A DNA stretch of 64,000 nucleotides from Plantibacter elymi (nom. nud.) (GTDB lineage Bacteria; Actinomycetota; Actinomycetes; Actinomycetales; Microbacteriaceae), in the NCBI RefSeq assembly GCF_900177795.1, contig NZ_FXWJ01000004.1, forward strand, positions 1-64,000, read 5' to 3'. Both the position numbers and the translations under genes were made by a program. This document shows, piece after piece, positions 46,010-54,880 of the stretch. How positions within the stretch are numbered: position 1 is the first letter of the stretch; each line of letters starts with the position of its first letter. The notes under the pieces were generated by a model. It ran no database searches, had not been told where the DNA came from, and was given only the letters and a program-made list of their open reading frames with translations.

Positions 46010-47749
46010 ATGATCGGCGACGAAGCGGAGCGGCCACGTCGACGACGGGGCGGGCGCTCCAGCTTCGCGGCGCAGGTGCTCGTCCTGCAGCTGGTCGTCG
46101 TCATCGCGGTCGTCGCCGTGTGCACGGGCGTGTTCGCCTGGATGAGCAGCGAGCGCCTCGTGCACGAGGCCCAGGCCACCGCCCTCGCGATCGCCCAGAG
46201 TGTCGCGAGCGACCCCGACGTCCGCACCGCCGTGACGCTCGAGGCACGTACCCCGGGGACGCCGACGGCGGCCGACCTCCGGACCGGCCCTCTGCAGGAG
46301 CTCGGCCGTGAGGTCGGCGCACGGACCGGGGCGCTGTTCGTGGTCATCACCGACGAGCGCGGGATCCGCCTGGCGCACCCCGACGCCGACCAGCTCGGGC
46401 TCCGGGTGAGCACCAGTGCGGAAGCGGCCCTGGCCGGGACCGAGTCGGTCTCATGGGAGACCGGCACCCTCGGCCCGTCCGCCCGCGCCAAGGTGCCCGT
46501 CTTCGCCGCCGAGTCCTCCGACACTGCTGGGGCTGCGATCTCGGCCGGCGCCGGCGAGGTCGTCGGCGAGATCAGCGTCGGGTTCGCCCCGCAGCGGGTG
46601 TTCGCCGACGTCGTGGGCGAGACCGCGCTGGTCGCGGGCGCAGCGCTGCTCGCGCTGACGATCGGCCTGGTCGCTTCGATGCTCATCCGGCGCCGGCTGC
46701 GGCGGCTGACCCTCGGCCTCGGACCGGAGGAACTCGCCGCGCTCGTGCAGAACCAGGCTGCCGTCCTCGGCGGAGTCGGGGAAGGCGTCCTCGGTGTCTC
46801 GCCGGACGGCGCCGTGACGGTCTGCACCGATCAGGCGGCCGGGCTCCTCGGCATCGGGTCGGTCGTCGGGCGCCGGTTCGACGACCTCGACCTGCCCGAT
46901 CGACTGGTGGACCTGGTCGCGGACGACGCCGCGTCGCCGGCCTCGGCCCAGCTCGTCGTCGGATCCCGCGTCCTGTTCGTCGACGTCCGGCCGGTGTCCC
47001 GGGACGGCGTCGACCTCGGTCGGGTGGTCGTCCTCCGCGACCGCACCGACGTCGAGGCACTCACCCGGCGGCTCGACGCCGTCGCGACGATGACGACCGC
47101 GCTCCGCGCTCAGCGGCACGAGTTCGCGAACCGGTTGCACGCGATCTCCGGCCTCCTCGAGACGGGGCAGGACGCCGAGGCCCGCGACTATCTCGCCAAC
47201 GTGCTCGACCACGGACCGCTGAAGTACCCTGTCCAACACGCGGACCGCCTCACCGAGCCCTACCTCCAGGCCTTCCTCGGTGCGAAGGGGGTCGAAGCCG
47301 CAGAACGCGGGGTGCTGGTCACCATCGGCTCCGAGACCCTCGTCACCGGCTCCCTGTGCGATCCTGAGGACGTGACCACCGTCCTCGGCAACCTGCTCGA
47401 CAATGCGGTGAACGCGGCCGTCGCGGGCCGCGTCCGACCGGCCTGGGTGGAGGTCGAGGTCCTCGACCACGGTACCGAGCTGCACTGCTCCGTGATGGAC
47501 TCGGGCGACGGCGTCGCGGCGACGGGCCAGGACGAGGCTCCACCCGCCGCGCCGACCAGCGACCAGAGCGACCTGGACGACGTCCATGGCCACGGGTTCG
47601 GTCTGCCCCTCTCACGCGACATCGCCCGTCGTCGAGGCGGAGACGTCTGGTTGGCCTCCCCCGGCGTCCGTGGCGAACACGGAGCGGTCTTCTGCGCGCG
47701 GCTCCCCGGGACGGTCGAGCCGGCGCCGTCCATGGCGGGAGACGGATGA
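46010..47749 (+). CDS. CitA/DcuS-type sensor histidine kinase
   Basis: A 579-residue membrane kinase. TM1 is at about residues 21-44, an extracytoplasmic PASp-like sensor spans about 45-200, TM2 is near 205-228, and a cytoplasmic PAS domain follows. The DHp helix reads RAQRHEFANRLH with the phosphorylated His370 (HEFxN form of the CitA/DcuS family). The ATPase N box DNAVNAAV and G box GHGFGLPLSRD are intact. The extracellular sensor should bind citrate or a related carboxylate (inference from the divergent transporter). It overlaps the response regulator by four bases. Confidence 0.92.
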   Translation: MIGDEAERPRRRRGGRSSFAAQVLVLQLVVVIAVVAVCTGVFAWMSSERLVHEAQATALAIAQSVASDPDVRTAVTLEARTPGTPTAADLRTGPLQELGREVGARTGALFVVITDERGIRLAHPDADQLGLRVSTSAEAALAGTESVSWETGTLGPSARAKVPVFAAESSDTAGAAISAGAGEVVGEISVGFAPQRVFADVVGETALVAGAALLALTIGLVASMLIRRRLRRLTLGLGPEELAALVQNQAAVLGGVGEGVLGVSPDGAVTVCTDQAAGLLGIGSVVGRRFDDLDLPDRLVDLVADDAASPASAQLVVGSRVLFVDVRPVSRDGVDLGRVVVLRDRTDVEALTRRLDAVATMTTALRAQRHEFANRLHAISGLLETGQDAEARDYLANVLDHGPLKYPVQHADRLTEPYLQAFLGAKGVEAAERGVLVTIGSETLVTGSLCDPEDVTTVLGNLLDNAVNAAVAGRVRPAWVEVEVLDHGTELHCSVMDSGDGVAATGQDEAPPAAPTSDQSDLDDVHGHGFGLPLSRDIARRRGGDVWLASPGVRGEHGAVFCARLPGTVEPAPSMAGDG

Positions 47750-48420
47750 TGGCGGCCGATCTCACCGTGCTCGTCGTCGACGACGACTTCCACGTCGCCC
47801 GCCTGCACTGCCGGATCGTCGACGAGGTCGACGGGTTCCGCGCGCTCAACCCCGTCGGCTCAGCCGCCGAGGCCACGCGGAGCATCGCCGCCGAGCCACC
47901 CGACCTCGTGCTCCTCGACGGCTATCTTCCGGATCGGAACGGGCTCGAGCTCCTCGTGGACCTCCCGATCGACACCATCGTCGTCTCCGCGGCGTCGGAT
48001 GGTGCGTCTGTGCGCCGAGCGCTTCGTGCCGGAGCCCTCGGCTACCTGGTGAAACCGTTCCCGCCACAGGTGCTCCAGGATCGGCTCGCCGCCTACGCCC
48101 GGTTCCGGAACGTCCTCGGCGAGGCGGCGAACGCCGACCAGGAGACGATCGAGCGCGCCTTGCGCATCCTGCACTCCGGCGACGCCGGGGCGATGACCCG
48201 GTCGAGGTCCGCGACGGAGACGGCCGTCCTCGAAGCGGTGTCGGAGGCGGACGGCGAGCGCTCGGCCGCCGAAGTGGCCGAGCTGGTCGGCGTCTCACGT
48301 GCGACGGCGCAACGGTACCTCTCCGCGTTGGCCGCCCGCGGTCTCCTGACGACCCAGCTGCAATACGGGACCACCGGGCGTCCAGAGCACCGGTACGCGC
48401 CGCCCGGCGCCGGCCGCTGA
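47746..48420 (+). CDS. CitB/DcuR-type response regulator
   Basis: A 224-residue regulator with a receiver domain (acidic pocket Asp12-Asp14, phosphorylated Asp58 in LVLLDGYLP, Lys in YLVKPF) and a C-terminal helix-turn-helix (SAAEVAELVGVSRATAQRYL) of the CitB family. ATGA overlap with the kinase stop gives coupled translation. It probably activates the divergent citrate transporter. A hairpin follows the stop. Confidence 0.92.
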   Translation: MMAADLTVLVVDDDFHVARLHCRIVDEVDGFRALNPVGSAAEATRSIAAEPPDLVLLDGYLPDRNGLELLVDLPIDTIVVSAASDGASVRRALRAGALGYLVKPFPPQVLQDRLAAYARFRNVLGEAANADQETIERALRILHSGDAGAMTRSRSATETAVLEAVSEADGERSAAEVAELVGVSRATAQRYLSALAARGLLTTQLQYGTTGRPEHRYAPPGAGR

Positions 48421-48437
48421 AGCGTCCACACGCCGTC

Positions 48438-48470
48438 GGCTGGGCGATCCCCCCACGACATCGCCCAGCC
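48438..48470 (+). terminator. 11-bp hairpin after the two-component system
   Basis: GGCTGGGCGAT (48438-48448) and ATCGCCCAGCC (48460-48470) pair perfectly. They lie 17 bases past the response-regulator stop. Confidence 0.75.
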
Positions 48471-48636
48471 CGGCACGTGAACCAACGCTTCGCCGATGGA
48501 ACGCGGAATGCCCCCGCACACCGTGATCCATCCGTCGTCACACGACGATCAGCAAAGTGAGTTAATCACCCGATTCAGTTTAGGGTGACCTCACGGCGCA
48601 TGCGTCAGGGCTAGCCCCTAACGTGCACCCGACCGC

Positions 48637-49290
48637 TCAGGCGTCCTGCGCGTCGAAGGCTGCGTCGAGGACGGCGAGCACCTCGGCCTGGCGGTCCGCG
48701 ACGATGACCGCCGCGATGAGGATCCGCCACATGGTGTCGACCGCGTTGAGCAGGTCGGTCCGACCCGCCAACAGGTTCGAGATGAGCTGTGTCCCGGTGA
48801 AGAACGCGACGAAGGACCTCGCCAGTTCCGCCGGCTCGAGCGCAGACTGCAACTCACCGAGCTCGATCGAGGCCTGCACCCGTTCCTCGACGCTCGCGAT
48901 CCACTGCTCGTGGAACGCGGTCGTCGGCGCCTGGATGACGCCCTGCTCGAGGGACAGCCGCAGGCCGGCGCGGGTGATGGGGTCGGTGAGCAGCTGCTCG
49001 GTGATGAGGCGGGAGGCCTGGACCAGCCCACCGAACGGTGAGGGCGCCGTGGTCGGCGCGGTCAGCGCAGCGATCGAGCGCGTGCTCTGCTCGTTGATGA
49101 CGGCGATCGCCAGTTCCTCTTTCGAGGGGAAGTAGAAGTAGAGCGAACCCTGCGTCGTCCCCGCCTCGCGGGCGATGTCCGACAGGCTCGCCTGTCCGTA
49201 GCCGACCCGGTCGAACATCCGGGCGGCACCTTCCACGACGGTCTGGCGTCGTTCATGACCTCGTTGCTGCTGTGGTCGTCGTTCGGGCAT
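48637..49290 (-). CDS. TetR-family regulator resembling gamma-butyrolactone receptors (ScbR/ArpA type)
   Basis: A 217-residue TetR protein. The N-terminal helix-turn-helix (ASLSDIAREAGTTQGSLYFY) is normal. The ligand domain has TRAGLRLSLEQG, FHEQW and FTGTQLISNLLAG, which follow the pattern of Streptomyces ScbR closely (RAGVRLS, WHE, FAGIQVVSQ). This suggests a receptor for a butyrolactone or similar signal. No AfsA-like synthase lies in the window. The 216-base gap before it holds a palindrome GGGCTAGCCC (48609-48618) but no clear operator. Confidence 0.8.
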   Translation of the reverse strand: MPERRPQQQRGHERRQTVVEGAARMFDRVGYGQASLSDIAREAGTTQGSLYFYFPSKEELAIAVINEQSTRSIAALTAPTTAPSPFGGLVQASRLITEQLLTDPITRAGLRLSLEQGVIQAPTTAFHEQWIASVEERVQASIELGELQSALEPAELARSFVAFFTGTQLISNLLAGRTDLLNAVDTMWRILIAAVIVADRQAEVLAVLDAAFDAQDA

Positions 49291-49472
49291 GTGCGTTTCC
49301 TGCTTCTGTCATCCCCCGATTCAGGGATAAGCGTACCCACTCCGAGCTGAGAAGACGGTGTCGAACGCGGCAGAAATTCGGAACAAGTCGACCGACTTGA
49401 TCGCGAGAAGATCCCGGTCGGGTCGCAAAAGGGCGCATCGAGGGTGTCATCACCGACTGAGACCGAGCGAAC

Positions 49473-50315
49473 TCACTCGCGGCGGGTGACCAAGGCGAAC
49501 CGCTCGCGGAGCTCAGGTGCGTCGGCGAACGGCCGCCAGCACAGACCGTCGTCCTCCCGCATCGCAGCTACCGGACGCAGGGCGACGAGTCGCTCACCGA
49601 AGCGCAGGGCATCGAGGAACAGGGTGTCGTTCCCCGCGTCGATCGTCAGCGAGCGCGGGTACCAGCCGCGCGCCGCGAGCGCGCTGGCCAACCACGCCGA
49701 GTACGCCGGGTCCTTGCCGGGCTCGGGACGGAGCAGCTCCTGGTCGGCGAGATCGGACCATTCGATGACGTCCTTCGCCGACAGCGGGTGCGCAGCGCGC
49801 ATGACGACGCCGAGCGGCAGTGCAGCGATCTCCTCGGCGGCGAGCTCGTCCGGCAACTCGATCGGCAGACGCACGATGGTGGCGTCGAGACGACCGGTGG
49901 TGACGAGGTGTAGCTGCTCGACCGGTTCGATCGCGACGGCGACCGCTGGGACGTCGATGCGGCGGCCGGCCTCGGAGACGACCGCGTCCCACGTCGTCGG
50001 CGGACGGCCGACCCGGATGTGCCGAGCCGGTGACGCGGGATCCATGTCGGCGACGACGTCGATGAAGGTACGGACCTTCAACAGGAAGCGCTGCCCCTCA
50101 CGCGTCGGGCGGTACTCCTCCCCCAGGACGCTGAACAGCTCGACCCCGAGCGCGGCCTCGAGCCGCCGCAGCTGCTGCGCGAGGCTCGGCTGTGCGACAC
50201 CGAGCAGGTTCGCCGCGGCGCCGAGCGTCCGAGCATCCGCGACGACCACGGCCGACCGCAGCTGACGAAGGGTGATGGCGTCGCGTTCGAGTTGGCGGTG
50301 GAGGTCGTGCGTCAT
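49473..50315 (-). CDS. LysR-family transcriptional regulator
   Basis: A 280-residue LysR-type regulator. The winged helix-turn-helix is at about residues 15-75 (TLGAAANLLGVAQPSLAQQL) and the effector-binding periplasmic-protein-like domain runs to the end. TAGGCT on the minus strand (50322-50327) ends six bases before the ATG, so the mRNA is probably leaderless. LysR proteins usually control a divergent gene, but here the upstream neighbour is a tRNA, so the targets are unknown. Confidence 0.9.
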   Translation of the reverse strand: MTHDLHRQLERDAITLRQLRSAVVVADARTLGAAANLLGVAQPSLAQQLRRLEAALGVELFSVLGEEYRPTREGQRFLLKVRTFIDVVADMDPASPARHIRVGRPPTTWDAVVSEAGRRIDVPAVAVAIEPVEQLHLVTTGRLDATIVRLPIELPDELAAEEIAALPLGVVMRAAHPLSAKDVIEWSDLADQELLRPEPGKDPAYSAWLASALAARGWYPRSLTIDAGNDTLFLDALRFGERLVALRPVAAMREDDGLCWRPFADAPELRERFALVTRRE

Positions 50316-50393
50316 GCTTCGAGCCTACGGCGTGCCCGCAGCCCTACCCGACATGCGAAGCCGTGCTCAGCTCGACGGCCGCACCTCCGACGG

Positions 50394-50465
50394 TGCCCCT
50401 GGAGGGACTCGAACCCCCAACCCTTTCCTTAGGACGGAACTGCTCTTCCATTGAGCTACAGAGGC
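50394..50465 (-). tRNA. tRNA-Arg (anticodon CCT)
   Basis: A 72-base cloverleaf without encoded CCA. The acceptor is GCCTCTG/CAGGGGC, the D stem GCTC/GAGC, and the anticodon loop GTCCTAA (anticodon CCT, reading AGG). The T loop is TTCGAGT. One pair of the anticodon stem (27-43) is mismatched. Confidence 0.92.
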
Positions 50466-50490
50466 TGACCCGTCGAGTTTAGCCGGTCGC

Positions 50491-50988
50491 TCAGGCGGCG
50501 GGCGCCAGGTACTGCTCCCAGTCGGGCTCCGAGCGCTCGACGCCCCGCACCATCCACTGCGAGCCGTGCGGCGTCCCCGGTGAGACCCGGAGACTCCAGT
50601 TCATCTCCATCGGCGTACGGTCGCCCTTCACGTTGTTGCAGCGCAGGCAGCAGGCCACGAGGTTCTCCCAACTGTCCACACCCCCGCGCGAGCGCGGCTG
50701 CACGTGGTCGATCGTCGTCGCAGCCTTCCCGCAGTAGGCGCAGCGGTGTCCGTCGCGGCGCAGCACCCCGCGGCGCGTCACGGGCACCCGGCGGGCGTTC
50801 GGGATCCGGACGTATCTGGTGAGCAGGATGACCGACGGCCGATCGAACGATCCACTCGTCGCCACCACAGGATGCGAGGAGTCGATCTCGACGACGGTCG
50901 CCTTGTGATGCATCACGAGCACGAGGGCCCGCTTGAACGAGACGATCGCGAGCGGCTCGTAGCCCGCGTTCAACACCAGTGTGCGCAT
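50491..50988 (-). CDS. HNH endonuclease family protein
   Basis: A 165-residue protein with a central HNH nuclease fold: the zinc cysteines in CAYCGKA and CLRCNN, and the catalytic region TTIDHVQPRSRGG. The first 60 residues (MRTLVLNAGYEPLAIVSF) form the conserved N-terminal part of a widespread actinobacterial HNH family. Its biological role is not established. AAGGGA lies before the ATG. An intrinsic terminator lies about 100 bases upstream of the start. Confidence 0.88.
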   Translation of the reverse strand: MRTLVLNAGYEPLAIVSFKRALVLVMHHKATVVEIDSSHPVVATSGSFDRPSVILLTRYVRIPNARRVPVTRRGVLRRDGHRCAYCGKAATTIDHVQPRSRGGVDSWENLVACCLRCNNVKGDRTPMEMNWSLRVSPGTPHGSQWMVRGVERSEPDWEQYLAPAA

Positions 50989-51088
50989 GCACGTTCCCTT
51001 CCGAAGGGCCACGACGGCTGCCGCGACCGGTCGACGATCACCACCTGCAGCGTCCCTGACGCGCCGGATCGAGTCGTTTCCGGGGAAC

Positions 51089-51119
51089 AAAAAAGGGCAC
51101 TGTCATGACGACAGCACCC
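51089..51119 (-). terminator. Intrinsic terminator with U-tract
   Basis: A ten-pair stem (51095-51104 with 51110-51119, two G-U pairs) is followed on the minus strand by TTTTTTG. It is the most classical Rho-independent terminator in the window. Confidence 0.85.
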
Positions 51120-51250
51120 TCTTGACCCACGGCGGAGCCGCGGCACGCTTGGCTGGAATGCCGCAGCACGTAGAGGCCGCGACCATTCGCGACCACGTGG
51201 CGACGTATAGCGTGCATCAGCTCCTGAACCTCTCCGAGTTGCAGAGCACC
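51089..51250 (-). ncRNA. Candidate small RNA ending in a strong intrinsic terminator
   Basis: The stretch 50989-51416 has no gene. On the minus strand it is bounded upstream by the CHAP-gene terminator (51369-51397) and downstream by a hairpin with a U6 tract (51089-51119), so something is transcribed between them. A TAATCT -10-like hexamer at 51251-51256 would give an RNA of about 150-160 bases. A nine-pair stem at 51137-51145/51159-51167 supports structure. It matches no RNA class I recognise, and could instead be a terminated leader of the HNH gene. Confidence 0.4.
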
Positions 51251-51368
51251 AGATTAACCCACAGCGACCGGATTTCCGCACGTTGCAGGAGAATTCCCTT
51301 CCGCGCCACCTCGGCTTCGGATGACGGACACCGCCTGGTCGCGAACGGTCACCGCGCATCGACGACGA

Positions 51369-51397
51369 ATCGCGTCCCTCCGGTGGAGGGACGCGAT
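51369..51397 (-). terminator. 13-bp perfect hairpin downstream of the CHAP gene
   Basis: ATCGCGTCCCTCC (51369-51381) pairs fully with GGAGGGACGCGAT (51385-51397) around a GGT loop, 20 bases after the stop codon. Confidence 0.8.
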
Positions 51398-51416
51398 CCA
51401 GGTCGAGCGGGTCGGA

Positions 51417-52586
51417 TCAGCCGACGCCCGGCGGGTAGAGGTAGAGGGCCACAGCACTCGCGGCGATGGTGCGCGTGTTGTAGCTGTGACGCGCAGAGCC
51501 CCAGTTGTACTCCTCCAGCGTGACCGTTCCGTCGGCGTTGACCGACTGCACATAGGCGACGTGGTTGTAGTTGAACCAGGCGACGGAGCCGGCGATGGCG
51601 TTCGTCCCCTTGTTGTACTGCCAGGAGTCGGCCCAGCCGTAGGCGCTGCTCGGCGGCAGGCCGTTGCCCCAGGTGAAGGCCCAGTTCCCGCTGGGCGTGC
51701 CAGCGTCGCGGTTGAGCCGCCAGGCCACGAAGTCCACGCACTCGCGGTAGTAGTAGCGCAAGGGCGAGAGCCCGCCGCCCTCGTCGTCGGAAGCCTGATC
51801 GAACCAGGGGTAGTCGTCGCCCGCCTGGCGTGCGCCGACCGTGATCGAGTAGGTGGCGTTGCTGGCCGCTGCGGCGGCGTCGAGCTGACGCTGACGCTCG
51901 GCGAGCTCGTCCGGCGTCGTCGCGCTGTACAGGTCACGAGAAATCGGGGCGTCGGCCACCTTGTCGGAAGCGACGACGCTCTGGGCACCGGAGGTCTTCA
52001 GCTGCTCCGAGGCGGACGTCCCGTACTCGGTCTGCGCGCTGCTGCTCGCCGCATATGCGGGGAGGGCGACGGTGGCGACCAGTGCCGGCACGAGGAAGGC
52101 CATCGTGGCGACGCCGCGGACGGAGCCGGGTCGGGCTCCGGACGGCTTCGGCTTGCGCACGGCGACCGTCGACGCGGACGGCTTGACCGGGGGCTTGCTG
52201 CGGGCGACGCGGTCTGCACCGGTGCGAAGCGGAGCGACCGTCGCGAACGAGGCGTCGGTGGCGGACGTCACGGTGAAGGATTGCGGGGCCGTCGGCTCCG
52301 GCGCGGCGGGCTTCGTCAGCGGCCGCTCGTCGAGACGTACCTCGCCGGTCGTGACGGCGACGTCGGCCTCCTCGACGACGGCATCGTCGAGGACGATCTC
52401 GGGGTGGTCGACGGGTGCGTCCGGAGCGACGTCGGCGACGAGTGCGTCGTCGGCGTCCGACTGGGACGGTGTGCTCGCCTCCGCCTGCTTCGCAGCCTGC
52501 TCCTGGAGTCGGAGCTGCTTCCGGGTGAGGGGGACGTTCGGGGTCGTCTCGGCCTGGTCGGGGCCGCTCTCGCCAGCTGCAGTCAA
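51417..52586 (-). CDS. CHAP-domain cell-wall protein
   Basis: A 389-residue protein. It has a long, charged N-terminal region (about 1-165, cytoplasmic), a single membrane segment near 170-190 (ATMAFLVPALVATVALPAYA), a linker, and a C-terminal CHAP amidase/peptidase domain. The catalytic cysteine is in RECVDFVAWRLN and the histidine in NHVAYVQSV. CHAP enzymes cut peptidoglycan peptides. The start is probably TTG, because GGAGG lies seven bases upstream of it, while the ATG eight codons earlier would overlap that site. It has a long structured leader. Confidence 0.85.
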   Translation of the reverse strand: MTAAGESGPDQAETTPNVPLTRKQLRLQEQAAKQAEASTPSQSDADDALVADVAPDAPVDHPEIVLDDAVVEEADVAVTTGEVRLDERPLTKPAAPEPTAPQSFTVTSATDASFATVAPLRTGADRVARSKPPVKPSASTVAVRKPKPSGARPGSVRGVATMAFLVPALVATVALPAYAASSSAQTEYGTSASEQLKTSGAQSVVASDKVADAPISRDLYSATTPDELAERQRQLDAAAAASNATYSITVGARQAGDDYPWFDQASDDEGGGLSPLRYYYRECVDFVAWRLNRDAGTPSGNWAFTWGNGLPPSSAYGWADSWQYNKGTNAIAGSVAWFNYNHVAYVQSVNADGTVTLEEYNWGSARHSYNTRTIAASAVALYLYPPGVG

Positions 52587-52752
52587 GTGGATTCCTCCGG
52601 CACCCCGCATGAGCGACGACGATCGCGGTAACGCGATCGGCATGGCGCAGCCCCATCCGACGATTGGTGTCGGTTCGTGTGGCCGAGGGACGGGCTAGGG
52701 GGTGCCTCGGTTGTCTCCCTTGGGCCAGATCATGGCCTTCAGGACGAGTGAC
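52587..52752 (-). promoter_or_regulatory. Structured 5' leader of the CHAP gene
   Basis: Transcription from the promoter at 52753-52781 would give a leader of about 160 bases. It contains a perfect 8-bp hairpin (CGATCGCG at 52620-52627 with CGCGATCG at 52632-52639), a 5-bp one (CCGAC/GTCGG near 52660), and a 12-codon reading frame. This looks like a cis-regulatory RNA. Some actinobacterial cell-wall hydrolase genes carry c-di-AMP riboswitches, but I could not match that consensus. Confidence 0.45.
52695..52733 (-). CDS. Possible 12-residue upstream peptide
   Basis: The frame reads MIWPKGDNRGTP and ends in TAG within the CHAP leader. AAGG lies two bases before the ATG, which is too close for good initiation. 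It may be a leader peptide or chance. Confidence 0.25.
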   Translation of the reverse strand: MIWPKGDNRGTP

Positions 52753-52781
52753 AGCCTACGGGTTACCCCTCAGAAAGTCAC
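52753..52781 (-). promoter_or_regulatory. Promoter of the CHAP gene
   Basis: -35 GTGACT (52776-52781) and -10 TAGGCT (52753-52758) with a 17-base spacer on the minus strand. It lies just past the DtxR stop. Confidence 0.6.
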
Positions 52782-52835
52782 GTTTCGATCACGGAAAAAC
52801 GGGCACATGAGGGAATCCTCATACGCGTCTCATGC

Positions 52836-53537
52836 TCACGCTGCAGGGGTCTCCACGAAGATGTGCGTCGCGAGCTCGTTGGGCAGCTCGAGGCCGCCCT
52901 CGACACCGTCGATGGTGACGAGCACGTAGCCACCCGCTGCCGCGAAGGTTCCCGAGCGACCCGGCATGACGCCGGCCTGCTTCAGCTGCAGGAGGAGTTC
53001 GGGGTCGACCTGCGCCGGTTCGCCGAGACGTCGGACCGTCGCCGTGACCGGCTCGGAGCGTCCTTCGACGAGGCCGACGATGTTGATGACGCCCTGCGAG
53101 AAGGCGACGGCGGGGCTGTCGCCGAACTCGTCGAGTCCTGGGATCGGCGTGCCGTACGGCGACTCGGTGGGGTGGTTGAGCATGTCGAGCAGCTTGCGCT
53201 CGACCTGCTCGCTCATGACGTGTTCCCAGCGACAGGCTTCCTCGTGGACGAACTCCCACTCGAGCCCGATGACGTCGCTCAGGAGGCGCTCAGCCAGGCG
53301 GTGCTTCCGCATGACGTGGACCGCCTTGCGTCGGCCCGGTTCGGTGAGCTCGAGGTGCCGGTCGCCCGACACGACGACGAGTCCGTCGCGCTCCATCCGA
53401 CCGACCGTCTGCGAGACCGTCGGTCCGGAGTGCCCGAGACGCTCGGAGATCCGCGCACGAAGCGGGATGATGTTCTCCTCCTCGAGCTCCAGAATGGTGC
53501 GGAGATACATCTCTGTGGTGTCAATCAAATCGGTCAT
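52836..53537 (-). CDS. dtxR: DtxR/IdeR iron-dependent repressor
   Basis: A 233-residue metal-dependent repressor. Residues Met10, His79, Glu83, His98, Cys102, Glu105 and His106 match the two metal sites of Corynebacterium diphtheriae DtxR at identical numbers, and the cysteine marks iron rather than manganese (MntR) sensing. The winged helix, dimer domain (HEEACRWEHVMSEQVE) and SH3-like C-terminal domain are all present. GGGAGG lies before the ATG. It diverges from serC. Known members repress siderophore and iron-uptake genes; none are in this window. Confidence 0.94.
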   Translation of the reverse strand: MTDLIDTTEMYLRTILELEEENIIPLRARISERLGHSGPTVSQTVGRMERDGLVVVSGDRHLELTEPGRRKAVHVMRKHRLAERLLSDVIGLEWEFVHEEACRWEHVMSEQVERKLLDMLNHPTESPYGTPIPGLDEFGDSPAVAFSQGVINIVGLVEGRSEPVTATVRRLGEPAQVDPELLLQLKQAGVMPGRSGTFAAAGGYVLVTIDGVEGGLELPNELATHIFVETPAA

Positions 53538-53669
53538 CGACGCCCTCCCTGCCCGATTGCACGTTCCCGGTAAGCCTAGTGCGCGGCGGCGACGTTCCCG
53601 CGCCAAGCCACTCCGCCCCGCGTGGACGCATCCGGGCACCGTGGCACGACGCCATGAGGCCCCCGCCTC

Positions 53670-54794
<1,125 letters not shown>

Positions 54795-54815
54795 TCCGAC
54801 TCCCCCGCTGAACGC

Positions 54816-54858
54816 CGAACGGGCGGTCGAACCCTCTCGAGGTTCGGCCGCCCGTTCG
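54816..54858. terminator. 18-bp hairpin between convergent serC and DUF3027 genes
   Basis: Arms 54816-54833 and 54841-54858 pair with one wobble around a 7-base loop. They lie 22 bases past serC and can serve both genes. Confidence 0.8.
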
Positions 54859-54880
54859 TCTGTCGCGTGGTGCGCGAGTG

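Noticed and set aside
48570-48600. DtxR/IdeR iron box (TTAGGGTGACCTC region)
   Set aside because: Only one half resembles the consensus TTAGGTTAG; the right half has no symmetry.
50981-51523. 180-codon plus-strand frame in the CHAP-HNH gap
   Set aside because: No ribosome site or coding pattern. It crosses two terminator hairpins and the CHAP gene end.
52640-52752. ydaO (c-di-AMP) riboswitch before the CHAP gene
   Set aside because: A CGAACCGACA stretch resembles part of it, but the conserved GGGGAACC and GGGUGAAUC segments are not found. Only a covariance search could revive this.
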